Shown: piece by piece, positions 28,717 to 37,656 of the stretch
Numbering within the stretch: the stretch's first letter is position 1
Layout: each line of letters starts with the position of its first letter
Assembly: GCA_018432315.1 (NCBI GenBank)
Contig: JAHDLB010000007.1
Span: 93,934 to 157,933, forward strand
Reading direction: 5' to 3'
From: Anaerolineae bacterium
GTDB taxonomy: Bacteria; Chloroflexota; Anaerolineae; Aggregatilineales; Aggregatilineaceae
DNA: 64,000 nucleotides
The notes under the pieces: model-generated
Database searches by the model: none
Told to the model about the DNA's origin: nothing
The model's input: the letters and a program-made list of their open reading frames with translations, nothing else
Program-made: the position numbers and the translations under genes

Positions 28717-29952
28717 CTATTGCGAGGCCAGCACGTCCTCGAGCAAGATTCGCGCGTCGGGGGCCAGCGCTTCGGCGGTGTCCTCACCGTTGAAGGCCGG
28801 GTTGAAGTAGTCGCCCCAGATCACGTCGTTGAACTCAAGATAGCCGGGGAACAGCGTGAAGCCACGCATGTACGGCACGGCGGCGATGATGTCTTCGGCG
28901 TTGGCCTCTTTGCGCGGCTCGGAGGCTACCAGGTGCTCGACCGTCGCCTGCGAAACGCGCGGCGAGACGATCTTCCAGCTATGGATGCCCTCGGTCAGCA
29001 TGACCAGCGCCTCGTAGGCTTCGTCGGGGTGCTCGGTCTTGGCATTGATAGCCGTGGCGGCGATCCACGCGAAGGTGGTGTTCTCGCCGGTGGCGTTGCC
29101 CTTCGGCACGGGCGAAACGCCCACATTCAGCCCTTCGACGCGGTCCAGATCATCCGCCGCGCCGCCCATGAACATCGCCAGGCGCCCGGCCTTGAACATC
29201 TCGCCAAAGCCTTCCTCAGCGATCGTTTCCTGAGAGGGGCAGCATTCCTCGTTGTAGATCATGTCGGCGTAGAACTGCACCGCCTCGATCACCGCCGGGT
29301 CGTCCACTGGCGACTCGGCCAGGTCCTCGCTCACGACGTCGCCACCGTTGCCCCAGATCCAGATGTAGGGCGGCGGCCAGCCGTTGAGTGAGAACCCGTA
29401 GTGCTCCTCGTTGGTCAGCGCGATGGCGGCTTCCTTGAACTGGTCCCAGGTCCAGTCCGCGTTAGGGTACTCGTGGCCCATGGCGTCGAAGATGTCCTTG
29501 TTGTAGTACAGGACAACCGGCTGCGCGATCCACGGCAGGCCGTAGACGCCTTCACCCATGGCGACCGTCTGCCAGACACCGGGGAAGTAGTCGTCGGGGT
29601 TGGCCGTGTCGCGGTCGTCATTCGCCAGGTAGTCGGAAATGTCGAGCAGCACGCCGTCGAATGCCCAGGGCATATGGTCCTGGTCCAACCACATCAGGTC
29701 GGCAGCTTCGCCGCCCGCCAGCGCGGTCTGGAGCACGGTGTAGTAATCGGATGGCTTCGGCTCGTGAACGATCTGGAAGGCGTCTTGCGACGCGTTGACG
29801 TCGTCGATGATCGCCTGGAACTCGGCGGCTTCGTCGACGCCCGCCCAGGTCGTGATCCGGAGGGTAACCGGTTCTTGTGCGCGAGAGGTGGCGAGAGGCA
29901 GCAGCGCCACCGCCATCGCCAACACGATAGCTATTCGCAAATACTTAGCCAT
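28717..29952 (-). CDS. Extracellular sugar-binding protein, CUT1 importer D
   Basis: 411 residues with a signal peptide at 1-26 (LRIAIVLAMAVALLPLATSR). Family 1 features: VTLRITTWAGVDEAAEFQAI, GLPWIAQPVVLYYNKDIFDA and TEHPDEAYEALVMLTEG. AGAGGAGAG precedes the ATG at 29952. It follows the LacI gene on the same strand. Association with GH130 suggests a manno-configured ligand, by inference. Confidence 0.9.
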   Translation of the reverse strand: MAKYLRIAIVLAMAVALLPLATSRAQEPVTLRITTWAGVDEAAEFQAIIDDVNASQDAFQIVHEPKPSDYYTVLQTALAGGEAADLMWLDQDHMPWAFDGVLLDISDYLANDDRDTANPDDYFPGVWQTVAMGEGVYGLPWIAQPVVLYYNKDIFDAMGHEYPNADWTWDQFKEAAIALTNEEHYGFSLNGWPPPYIWIWGNGGDVVSEDLAESPVDDPAVIEAVQFYADMIYNEECCPSQETIAEEGFGEMFKAGRLAMFMGGAADDLDRVEGLNVGVSPVPKGNATGENTTFAWIAATAINAKTEHPDEAYEALVMLTEGIHSWKIVSPRVSQATVEHLVASEPRKEANAEDIIAAVPYMRGFTLFPGYLEFNDVIWGDYFNPAFNGEDTAEALAPDARILLEDVLASQ

Positions 29953-29991
29953 GTCGAGTCTCTCCTCTTTTAGGTTGCTAAACAATTTACG

Positions 29992-30013
29992 AACAAGGCG
30001 TATCGAACTTGTT
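29992..30013. promoter_or_regulatory. Inverted repeat upstream of importer D binding protein
   Basis: AACAAG (29992-29997) and CTTGTT (30008-30013) are separated by 10 nt, in the 86-nt gap between lacI and the binding-protein gene. It could be a second operator or an mRNA hairpin. It has no T tract and no match to the AAGCGCTT boxes. Confidence 0.3.
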
Positions 30014-30038
30014 TTCCGCCAGTAACCACGCCTCCTTT

Positions 30039-31097
30039 CTACCTGCTTGCTGCGGGCATAGAGCCGGCCTCGTCTTGATCATCAGGAGAACAGCCGCATG
30101 ATTGGCGCACCATGAGTTCGGTGCCAATGCGGAGCTGGAAGCTGGCCGGTGCGTCGCGGTCGATCCGGTCGATCAAGCGCCGCGCCGCCTGGATGCCGAT
30201 CTCGCGCCAGGAAATGCGCACCGTGGTCAGCGGCGGATCGTGCAAAGGCGCCCAGCCCACGTTGTCGAACCCGACGACGGCCACGTCGTCCGGCACGCGG
30301 AGGCCCTGCTCTTTGCACGCCCGGATCGCGCCGAAAGCCGTGGCGTCGTTCACCGCGATCACCCCTTCCAGGTCGGGAAAGCGCTCCAGCGCCTCGTACA
30401 TGGCGCGGTAGCCGGTCTGCATCGTGGTGTCTTCCATGTAGACCACGCGCGCCTCGGCCCCGACCTCGCCCAGCGCATTCTCGTATCCCTGGCACCGCTC
30501 GCGGCTGCTGAGCCAGTCGGCGGGGCCGGAGAAGAACGCCAGGTTGTGAAGGTCGTGCGCCGCGATCAGGTGGCGCGTGATGCTGTAGCTCCCGGCCACG
30601 TTGTCGCACAAGATGGCGTCGCTGCGCGTTTCGTTCAGCAGGTTGTCGACCAGCACGAACGGGATATTGCTGCTGTGCAGTTGGATGATGAACGACGCTT
30701 TCAGCTCCGGCCCCACCAGGATCACGCCGTCCGTTCGCTGCTGGCCGATGATCGGCACACGCAGCGCGTCTTGCATCATGCCCTGGTTGACGAAGGTCGT
30801 GATGATGTGGTAACCGTGCTCCCGCGCCTCGTGATCGACGCCCAGCATCGTCTCGTCGGGGAAATTGCAGATGGGCTGTTGGGGCGCGCGGTCGTACATG
30901 ATCAGGCCGAGCGTATACGTGCGCGAGGTGGCGAGCCCTTTGGCCGCCGCGTTGGGCATGTAGCCCATATCGCGGGCAATAGCCAGCACGCGCTCGCGCG
31001 TGTCGGCATTCACGCCCGCGCGGTCATTGAGCGTGCGCGACACGGTGGCGATCGAGACCCCGGCTTTTTCCGCGATGGTTTCCAGGCTTGGTTTCAT
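30039..31097 (-). CDS. LacI/GalR-family transcriptional regulator (cluster D)
   Basis: 352 residues from the ATG at 31097, with GGAGG upstream; longer frames add a non-LacI leader. DNA-binding domain: SLETIAEKAGVSIATVSRTL with DRAGVNADTRERVL. Effector domain: VIAVNDATAFGAI and VVGFDNVGWAPLHDPPLTTV. Its recognition helix (SIATVSRT) is close to that of the cluster A regulator, and the operator before it shares the AAGCGCTT core, so the two regulators may cross-talk. It heads the minus-strand operon. Confidence 0.92.
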   Translation of the reverse strand: MKPSLETIAEKAGVSIATVSRTLNDRAGVNADTRERVLAIARDMGYMPNAAAKGLATSRTYTLGLIMYDRAPQQPICNFPDETMLGVDHEAREHGYHIITTFVNQGMMQDALRVPIIGQQRTDGVILVGPELKASFIIQLHSSNIPFVLVDNLLNETRSDAILCDNVAGSYSITRHLIAAHDLHNLAFFSGPADWLSSRERCQGYENALGEVGAEARVVYMEDTTMQTGYRAMYEALERFPDLEGVIAVNDATAFGAIRACKEQGLRVPDDVAVVGFDNVGWAPLHDPPLTTVRISWREIGIQAARRLIDRIDRDAPASFQLRIGTELMVRQSCGCSPDDQDEAGSMPAASR

Positions 31098-31214
31098 TGA
31101 CAGCGCCTCCGGAAGGGGTGAGTGCAACGTCACGGACCTGCATGCCTGAGCGCGTGGACGAGAGCGCTCATCGGGAACAGTGTGACACCGCAGCCAGTTC
31201 ATTGCAAAAATAAC

Positions 31215-31226
31215 GTAAGCGCTTGC
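31215..31226. promoter_or_regulatory. LacI-family operator
   Basis: GTAAGCGCTTGC, core AAGCGCTT at 31217-31224, flanked by a wider inverted repeat (ATTGCAA at 31201-31207, TTGCAAT at 31223-31229). It lies just downstream of the lacI -10, at the expected transcription start. Confidence 0.7.
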
Positions 31227-31230
31227 AATC

Positions 31231-31259
31231 ACAATACGACGAAATCCAAAGAATGTCAA
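31231..31259 (-). promoter_or_regulatory. Sigma-70 promoter of cluster D lacI/importer operon
   Basis: Minus strand: perfect TTGACA (31259-31254), a 17-nt spacer, TATTGT (31236-31231). The operator follows directly, the same layout as the cluster A lacI promoter. Confidence 0.75.
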
Positions 31260-31438
31260 GGGATTGGGCGCGAAGACGATCGCCTCCGGTCGTCCAGCAA
31301 CCTCCCAACCTTTTGGGCTTGTCAGAATTCGCAAATTCGGCGAAGATATTAATTGAAGGATGATCGAAAACAGACGCAAAACTGTACCTCCACCGGACCG
31401 GCGTCTTGAGCGATGCTATTTGACAGGGCAATACCGCG

Positions 31439-32803
31439 ATGAAACGGACAACCAAAACCCAGTTGCTCGCCGCATGGTTGATCGCCCTCCTGAGCTTTGC
31501 GCTGGTGGGTCCCACCCTGGCGCAGGACTCGCGCGGAGCCGTCCACATCGCCGAAATCGAAGGCGTCATCAACCCCATGACGGCCCAGTACCTCGATCGC
31601 GTGCTGGATGACGCCAGCGACCGGGGCGCGCAGTTGGTCGTCGTCAAGATCGACACGCCGGGTGGCCTGGACACGTCCATGCGCGAAATGACCAAGGCCA
31701 TCCTGGCGTCGCCGGTGCCCGTCGCGGTATACGTCACGCCGTCCGGCGCGCGCGCAGCCTCGGCGGGGCTGTTCATCCTGATCTCAGGACACATCGCGGC
31801 CATGTCGCCCAGCACCAACACCGGCGCGGCGCACCCGGTCGGGCTGGGCGGCGATTCGGACGAGGTCATGACGTCCAAAGTGGTCAACGATGCCGCCGCG
31901 ACCATCCGCGCGCTGGCCGAAGCCCGCGGTCGCAATGCGGACTGGGCCGAGCGGGCGGTCCGCGAGAGCGAGTCGATCACCGAAACCGAGGCGCTGGAGC
32001 TGAACATCATCGACGTGATCGCGCGCAACGTCGACGATTTGCTGCAACAGATCGATGGCCGGACGGTCCAGACGGAGGGCGGCGACGTCGTGCTCGACGT
32101 GGTGGGCGCGCCCCGCCGCGAAGTGTCGATGACCATCCCCGAGCGCCTGATGCACCTGCTCACCGACCCGAACCTCGCCTTCATCCTGCTCACCGTGGGC
32201 ACGGTGGGTCTCATCGCCGAGCTGTACAACCCCGGCACGCTCGTCCCGGGCATCGCGGGCGTCATCTCGCTGATTCTCGCCTTCCTGGCGCTGGGCAACC
32301 TGCCGACCAACTGGGCGGGCGTGGCGCTGATCGCGCTGGCAGTCGTGCTGTTCATCGCCGAGCTGAATACGGATGGCACCGGGATTCTGGGCATCAGCGC
32401 CGTGGTGGCCTTCTTGCTGGGCGCCCTGATCCTGTTCCGCCCGATCCGCCCCGGCTCGCCGGCGCTGCCGGACTTGCAAGTCGATCTGTGGCTGGTCGGC
32501 GTCACCACCGCCAGCATGGCCGCCTTCGTGCTGCTCGTGATCGGCCAGGTAGCGCGTTCGCGCCGCGCGCCGCTGCTCACCGGCTACGAGCACTACGCGG
32601 GCCAGACGGCCACCGTCCGCCAGCCGCTGCAACCCACCGGGCGCGTGTGGTTCGAGGGGCAGAGCTGGTTCGCCGAGACGAAGAGCGGGCGCGACGTCGA
32701 CGCGGGCAAGCTGGTGCGCATCCTCGACCTGGACGGCCTGACGCTGATCGTCGAGCCAATCGACGAGGACTCGACGCTCGCCCGCGACAGCAAAACGCCG
32801 TGA
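31439..32803 (+). CDS. NfeD-family membrane-bound serine protease (NfeD1b/ClpP-like)
   Basis: 454 residues. Signal peptide 1-28, then a ClpP-class protease domain (IAEIEGVINPMTAQYLDRVL; VVKIDTPGGLDTSMREM). The serine nucleophile is in SGARAASAGLFI and the candidate general-base lysine in MTSKVVNDAAATI. Four to five membrane helices follow (about 235-375), then a C-terminal OB-fold NfeD domain (GQTATVRQPLQPTGRVWFEG). Family members cut stomatin-type proteins at their C-termini and help membrane quality control. The slipin partner is the next gene. Confidence 0.92.
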   Translation: MKRTTKTQLLAAWLIALLSFALVGPTLAQDSRGAVHIAEIEGVINPMTAQYLDRVLDDASDRGAQLVVVKIDTPGGLDTSMREMTKAILASPVPVAVYVTPSGARAASAGLFILISGHIAAMSPSTNTGAAHPVGLGGDSDEVMTSKVVNDAAATIRALAEARGRNADWAERAVRESESITETEALELNIIDVIARNVDDLLQQIDGRTVQTEGGDVVLDVVGAPRREVSMTIPERLMHLLTDPNLAFILLTVGTVGLIAELYNPGTLVPGIAGVISLILAFLALGNLPTNWAGVALIALAVVLFIAELNTDGTGILGISAVVAFLLGALILFRPIRPGSPALPDLQVDLWLVGVTTASMAAFVLLVIGQVARSRRAPLLTGYEHYAGQTATVRQPLQPTGRVWFEGQSWFAETKSGRDVDAGKLVRILDLDGLTLIVEPIDEDSTLARDSKTP

Positions 32804-32870
32804 CGCGACGCACCATGCGCGCTGGCGAGCTTGTTCCGAAAAACGGAAACGATTACGAAAGGAGCTTTTG

Positions 32871-33773
32871 ATGGGTGCCGGAACCATTCTGTTTCTCATT
32901 CCCGTGCTCGTTATCATCGTCCTGCTGGTCCCGCTGGCGTTTCGCATCGTCAAGGAATACGAGCGCCTCATGGTCTTCCGGCTGGGCCGCGCCCTGGGCG
33001 CGCGCGGGCCGGGGCTGGTCCTGCTGATCCCCTTCGTGGACCGGGGGATACGGGTGGATTTGCGCGAGGTCTTCTTCGACGTCGATCCGCAGACCTGCAT
33101 CACGAAGGACAACGCGCCACTGTCGATCGATTTCCTGGTGTACATGAAGGTCATCAACGCGGTGGCGAGCGTGCTCGAAGTCGAGGACTTTCGCGGGGCG
33201 GCGCGGGGCATCGCCATCACGACGCTGCGCGCGCTGGTCGGCGACATGAACCTCGATGACGTGCTGGCCCGCCGCGACCAGCTCAACGAGCTGCTGCAGA
33301 GCAAGCTTGACGAGGTGACCAACCGCTGGGGCATCAAGGTGACCGCCGTCGAGATCCGCGAGATCATCCCCCCGCGCGAAATTCAGGAAGCCATGAGCCG
33401 CCAGATGTCCGCCGAGCGTTACCGCCGCGCCACCGTCACCGAGGCGGACGGCAAGCGCGAAGCCGCCGTCATGGTCGCCGAGGGCGAGAAGCAGGCGCGC
33501 ATCCTGGGAGCAGAGGGCGAGCGCCAGGCCGAGATCCTGGTCGCCGAAGGCGAGCGCCAGGCACAGGTCTTGCGGGCTGAAGGGTTTGCCCAGGGCCTGA
33601 ACGAGATCTACGCCATCGCCCAGAGCGTCGACAGCAAGACGATGAGCCTGGAATACCTGGACATGCTCAAGAAGCTGGGCGCGAGCGCGTCGACCAAGTT
33701 CGTCATCCCGGTCGAGTTCACCAACATGCTGCAGCCCTTGTTGAACCACACCGAGCAGGCCAGCCAGGACTGA
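32871..33773 (+). CDS. Slipin/stomatin-family SPFH (band 7) protein
   Basis: 300 residues. N-terminal membrane helix (ILFLIPVLVIIVLLVPLAF), SPFH domain (YERLMVFRLGRALGARGPGL; ISFA-like stretch TKDNAPLSIDFLVYMKVINA), then a coiled coil. The coil contains three and a half near-identical 11-residue repeats of the type AEGERQAEILV (about residues 200-240). ATG at 32871 after AAAGGAGC; a TTG one codon earlier is not needed. It forms oligomeric membrane scaffolds and pairs with the NfeD protease upstream. Confidence 0.92.
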   Translation: MGAGTILFLIPVLVIIVLLVPLAFRIVKEYERLMVFRLGRALGARGPGLVLLIPFVDRGIRVDLREVFFDVDPQTCITKDNAPLSIDFLVYMKVINAVASVLEVEDFRGAARGIAITTLRALVGDMNLDDVLARRDQLNELLQSKLDEVTNRWGIKVTAVEIREIIPPREIQEAMSRQMSAERYRRATVTEADGKREAAVMVAEGEKQARILGAEGERQAEILVAEGERQAQVLRAEGFAQGLNEIYAIAQSVDSKTMSLEYLDMLKKLGASASTKFVIPVEFTNMLQPLLNHTEQASQD

Positions 33774-33913
33774 CACGGCTGGCCGCGCTTGCAGGCCGGC
33801 GGGGAAAACTCACGGTCCTGCCGATTTTGGGGTAGACTTGCTCCAGGTGCAGTCAAACGGCGCGCTGGCGATGTGCCGCGCGCCGGCCTGAAAACCGGAA
33901 GAAGACCACCCCT

Positions 33914-35323
33914 ATGGACGTCCAATCGAATAACTTCATCCCCGCCGCCCGGATCGCGATCCGCGATCCGCAGTTGCAAGCGGCGCTTCACGCGTCGAGC
34001 ACCAACAGCACGCGGGCGCGGGCCGAATCGCTGTTCGCCTTCGGGCGCGAGCACGGCGAGCACATGCGCGAACAGGCCGCCGAGGCCAAGCGGCGCGCCC
34101 TGCGACGGCTCCCCGACTTGCTGGAGCGGGCCGAAGCCCGGATGCAGGCCAACGGGATGCGCGTGTTGTGGGCGGAGGATGCCGCCGAGGCCCGCCGGCT
34201 GGTCCTGGACGTGATCGAGCGGCACGGCGCGCGGCGAATCGTCAAGAGCAAGAGCACGCTCACCGAGGAGATCGACCTCAACACGGCGCTGGAAGACGGC
34301 GGGCTCGACGTGCTCGAAACCGACCTGGGCGCGTACATCGTCCAGATCGCCGGGGAACACCCCAGCCACATCGTCGGCCCGGCGCTGCACATGTCCAAAG
34401 ACACCATTCGCGACCTGTTCGTGCGCGAGCTGGCGATGCCCCCCACCGACGACGCCGAGCAGATGACGCAGTTCGTGCGCGAGCGCCTGCGGCAGGCGTT
34501 CCTGGGGGCGGACCTGGGCATCTGCGGCGGGAACTTCCTGATCGCGGAGACGGGGAGCCTGTGCCTGTCCACCAACGAGGGCAACGGGCGCATGGTCACG
34601 ACGCTGCCGCGCGTGCTGGTCGCGCTCGTCGGCATCGAAAAGGTGATCGAATCCGTCGACGACTTCACGACGCTGGCGCAAATGCTGGCGCGCAGCAACA
34701 ACGGCCAGGTGATGACGGTCTACACGCAGATGATCCACGGGCCGCGCCGCCCCGGCGAGACGGATGGCCCGGAGGAACTCTACGTGATCCTGGTCGACAA
34801 TGGGCGCAGCCGCATCTACGGGACCGGCTACGCGGAAGCGCTGGCCTGCATCCGCTGTGGCGCGTGCCTCAACGCGTGCCCGGTCTACCGGTCGGCGGGC
34901 GGCCACGCCTACGGCTGGATCTACTCCGGCCCGATCGGCGCGGTGATCACGCCGCTGCTCGCCGGGCTGGAACACGCCACCCCGCTGCCCTACGCCAGCA
35001 GCCTGTGCGGCAAGTGCAAGGACATCTGCCCGGTGCGCATCGACCTGCCGCGGATGCTGCTCGACCTGCGGCACGACCTGGTGACCCAGGGGCACAGCCC
35101 GGCGCTGTGGTCGCTGGGGCTGCACGGGTGGGCCGCCGTCAGCGGCGCCGCGCGCCTCTTCTCGCTGGCGAGACGGGGCCTGCGCTGGGGGCTGCGGCTG
35201 GTTCCCAACCGCCTGCCCGGCCCGCTCGATGGCTGGACCCGCTACCGGGACCTGCCGCCGGCGGCGCCCCAATCCTTTTACGAGCTGTGGCAAGAAAGGC
35301 AGAAAACGCGCGATCATGAGTAG
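33914..35323 (+). CDS. lutB: L-lactate utilisation iron-sulfur protein LutB
   Basis: 469 residues. LUD domain in the N-terminal two thirds (VKSKSTLTEEIDLNTAL; GICGGNFLIAETGSLCLSTN; GIEKVIESVDDF). The ferredoxin-type region has CIRCGACLNACPVY starting at Cys312 and CGKCKDICPVRIDLP, enough cysteines for two [4Fe-4S] clusters. With LutA and LutC it oxidises L-lactate to pyruvate. It overlaps lutC by 8 nt. The usual lutA neighbour is missing from this window. Confidence 0.93.
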   Translation: MDVQSNNFIPAARIAIRDPQLQAALHASSTNSTRARAESLFAFGREHGEHMREQAAEAKRRALRRLPDLLERAEARMQANGMRVLWAEDAAEARRLVLDVIERHGARRIVKSKSTLTEEIDLNTALEDGGLDVLETDLGAYIVQIAGEHPSHIVGPALHMSKDTIRDLFVRELAMPPTDDAEQMTQFVRERLRQAFLGADLGICGGNFLIAETGSLCLSTNEGNGRMVTTLPRVLVALVGIEKVIESVDDFTTLAQMLARSNNGQVMTVYTQMIHGPRRPGETDGPEELYVILVDNGRSRIYGTGYAEALACIRCGACLNACPVYRSAGGHAYGWIYSGPIGAVITPLLAGLEHATPLPYASSLCGKCKDICPVRIDLPRMLLDLRHDLVTQGHSPALWSLGLHGWAAVSGAARLFSLARRGLRWGLRLVPNRLPGPLDGWTRYRDLPPAAPQSFYELWQERQKTRDHE

Positions 35324-35948
35324 TCGAGACCGCATTCTCCACCGGCTGCGCGCCGCTGACCCGCCGTTCGCTGATGACCCACCGCTGTCCGAGCGCCGCC
35401 CGATGGTGCCCGTCGACGATCGCTCCGGCGCGGCGCTGCGTGCGCGGTTCGCCCGCGAAGCCGAAAAGCTCGGCTGCGCCGTTCACATCGCGGACACGTC
35501 CGCGCAGGGCGTCCAACAGGTGCTCGACCTGCTCGGCGGTGACCCCGCGATTCTGAGCTGGGATTTCGAGCACATCCCGCTGCCCGGCCTGGCGGCGGCG
35601 CTCGACGAGGCCGGGATCCGTCGCGTGGCAGACGACCCCGGCGTGCGGGTCGGGATCACCGGCGCGGATGCAGGGCTGGCGGGCACCGGCAGCCTGGTCC
35701 TCACCACAGGCGCGGGCAAGCCGCGCCTCGCGTCGCTGCTGCCCCCGGTGCACGTCGCCGTCCTCGAAACCGGTCGCATCGTCCCGCACTTCGAAGCGTG
35801 GGCCGAGCAGCAGCGGGCAAACGGGGCACACCTCGACGCGGGCGGCACGATCGTGCTGATCGGCGGCCCCAGCCGGACCGGCGACATCGCGAACATCCCG
35901 GTGAGAGGCGTTCACGGGCCGGGCGCGGTCCACGTCATCATCGTGTGA
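35316..35948 (+). CDS. lutC: LutC-family LUD protein
   Basis: 210 residues from the ATG at 35316, inside the end of lutB. N-terminus SSRDRILHRLRA and the LUD core GITGADAGLAGTGSLVLTTG followed by SLLPPVHVAVLE match LutC. It is the third subunit-type protein of the lactate oxidase system. A longer upstream frame overlaps lutB heavily and is rejected. Confidence 0.92.
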   Translation: MSSRDRILHRLRAADPPFADDPPLSERRPMVPVDDRSGAALRARFAREAEKLGCAVHIADTSAQGVQQVLDLLGGDPAILSWDFEHIPLPGLAAALDEAGIRRVADDPGVRVGITGADAGLAGTGSLVLTTGAGKPRLASLLPPVHVAVLETGRIVPHFEAWAEQQRANGAHLDAGGTIVLIGGPSRTGDIANIPVRGVHGPGAVHVIIV

Positions 35949-36067
35949 TGCGCCCGGCGTTCCGCGTCGCGCGCACTGGCACGCTCGCCGGGCGCGAGCT
36001 ATACTGTGGATGTTGGCAAGTCCCCAGCACATTCCGCACAAACACCCCAAACACGCGCATTCCAACG

Positions 36068-36089
36068 CGATAGGTTCTGACGCCTATCG
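36068..36089. promoter_or_regulatory. Inverted repeat in the sulfatase upstream region
   Basis: CGATAGG (36068-36074) and CCTATCG (36083-36089), a 7-bp arm with an 8-nt gap. It lies 66 nt before the sulfatase start and could be a regulator site. I see no close copy elsewhere in the window. Confidence 0.35.
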
Positions 36090-36120
36090 GCCATGCCAGA
36101 CCGGGTTCATACGTGCACGC

Positions 36121-36137
36121 GTGCCGCCTGGCGGCAC
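36121..36137 (+). promoter_or_regulatory. Hairpin just upstream of the sulfatase ribosome site
   Basis: GTGCCGCC and GGCGGCAC form a near-perfect inverted repeat around one base, directly before the AAGGAAA ribosome site (about 36139-36145). It may affect translation or protect the 5' end. Confidence 0.4.
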
Positions 36138-36154
36138 GAAGGAAATGTGAGTCT

Positions 36155-37588
36155 ATGACCAGCCAGCAAGACAGACCCAATATCGTGTTCATCACCGCCG
36201 ACCAGATGAGGTACGACACCATCAACGCGCTGGGCTTCCCCTGGATGCGCACGCCTCACCTGGATCGACTCGTTCAAACCGGGGTCAGCTTCGAACGCTG
36301 CTATTGTTCGGCAGCCGCCTGCGTGCCGTCGCGGGCCAGCCTGTTCAACGCGGTCTACCCGCACACTCTGAACGTCTACAACAACGAAAGCCCGTGGGGA
36401 CACTCGTGGATCGAGAACTTCCAGGCCGCCGGGTACGACACGGTCAGCGTCGGCAAGATGCACACCGTGCCCCACGACGAGCGCTGCGGCTTCGACCAGC
36501 GCCTGATCGTCGAAAACAAGGACCACCCGCCGCGTCCCGCCGAGCCGCATGGCGGCTTCTTCGACGAGTGGGACAAGCACCTCATCATGCAGAACATCAC
36601 CAAGCCATCGCGCGAGACCTACCGCGCCACCTACTCCGCCTACGAGACCGCGCTCGGCGCGTACGAATGGTCGCTGGATGAAGACCTCCACGCCGACGTA
36701 TTCGTGGGCCGCATGGCGGAATGGTTCCTCCAACAGCGCCACGCCGACCGGCCCTTCTTCATGAAGGTCGGCTTCCCCGGCCCCCACCCGCCCTACGATC
36801 CGCCCGACCGCGTGCGCCGCCTGTACGACGACGCCGGCATCCCGATCCCCACCGTCACGGAAGAGGAACTGGCCCTGCAGCCGCCGCCGCACCGCAACTA
36901 TCGCCAGGAGATGATCGAGGGGAATCACGACGCGGTGCGCTGGCAGGAGCATCCCTCGCCGGACCAACTGCGCCGCCTCCGGCGCTACTACGCCGCCAAC
37001 GTCACACTCATCGACGAGCAGGTCGGGCGCATCGTGCAGGCGCTCGAGGCGATCGGCCAACTGGACAACACGATCATCGTGTTCCTCTCCGATCACGGCG
37101 ACTGCCTGGGCGATCACGGCCACATCCAGAAGTGGACGATGTACGAAGAGGTGGTGCGCGTGCCCGCCATCGTGTGGGCGCCCCACCTGCTGCCGCAAGG
37201 CCGGCGGGTCGATGCGCTCGTCCAGCACATCGACCTGGGGCCGATGCTCTTCGAGCTGGCCGGGCTGCCGCCGCTGAAAACCCGCGCGGCGCAATCGGCG
37301 CTGCCCGTCGTGCGTGGCGACTCGCCGGGGCGCGACGCGGTCTTCGCCGAGCAAGGCACCGAGCGCGTGCTGCGCGACATCTCGCTCATGACGATGATCC
37401 GCACGCGCGACTGGAAGCTGGTCCACTACCTGGACCAGCCGTGGGGCGAGTTATACGACCTCAACGACGACCCGGCGGAGCTGCGCAACCTGTGGCACGA
37501 CACCGCATACCGCGACGTGCGCAGCCAGCTCACCAGCGACCTGCTGAACTGGCGCATCCGCGACACCCTGGAGCTGACGCTCTGGTAA
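36155..37588 (+). CDS. Sulfatase (formylglycine-dependent, arylsulfatase family)
   Basis: 477 residues. N-terminal metal site RPNIVFITADQMRYDT, then the modification motif CVPSR with Cys56, the residue converted to formylglycine in type I sulfatases. FMKVGFPGPHPPYDPP, VFLSDHGDCLGDHG (metal ligands) and a C-terminal YDLNDDPAELRNLW are typical. No signal peptide is seen, so it is probably cytoplasmic and acts on an imported sulfated sugar. ATG at 36155 after AAGGAAA; an earlier ATG at 36113 lies in the hairpin region. It converges on the aldo/keto reductase operon. Confidence 0.9.
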   Translation: MTSQQDRPNIVFITADQMRYDTINALGFPWMRTPHLDRLVQTGVSFERCYCSAAACVPSRASLFNAVYPHTLNVYNNESPWGHSWIENFQAAGYDTVSVGKMHTVPHDERCGFDQRLIVENKDHPPRPAEPHGGFFDEWDKHLIMQNITKPSRETYRATYSAYETALGAYEWSLDEDLHADVFVGRMAEWFLQQRHADRPFFMKVGFPGPHPPYDPPDRVRRLYDDAGIPIPTVTEEELALQPPPHRNYRQEMIEGNHDAVRWQEHPSPDQLRRLRRYYAANVTLIDEQVGRIVQALEAIGQLDNTIIVFLSDHGDCLGDHGHIQKWTMYEEVVRVPAIVWAPHLLPQGRRVDALVQHIDLGPMLFELAGLPPLKTRAAQSALPVVRGDSPGRDAVFAEQGTERVLRDISLMTMIRTRDWKLVHYLDQPWGELYDLNDDPAELRNLWHDTAYRDVRSQLTSDLLNWRIRDTLELTLW

Positions 37589-37594
37589 ACAAAA

Positions 37595-37627
37595 CCGGGT
37601 GGGGGCCATCCAACCGCCTCCACCCGG
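37595..37627 (-). terminator. Intrinsic terminator of the minus-strand locus F operon
   Basis: An 11-bp stem (CCGGGTGGAGG with CCCCCACCCGG on the minus strand, one G-U pair) followed by TTTTGTTT on that strand. It lies about 30 nt past the aldo/keto reductase stop and directly after the convergent sulfatase stop, so it may serve both. Confidence 0.75.
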
Positions 37628-37656
37628 CTCGCTCCTTGCGTTCGCTAACACTTCGA

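Larger units (their letters stand above)
31098..31438. other. Intergenic region between lacI (minus) and NfeD gene (plus)
   Basis: 341 nt. The lacI-proximal part holds the minus-strand promoter and operator listed separately. It is AT-richer than the surroundings. On the plus strand I see no clear sigma-70 promoter for the NfeD gene. A TTGACA at 31418-31423 is too close to the start codon to serve as its -35. Confidence 0.5.

Noticed and set aside
31418..31423. TTGACA upstream of the NfeD gene as a promoter element
   Set aside because: It leaves only 15 nt to the start codon, with no room for a -10 and leader.
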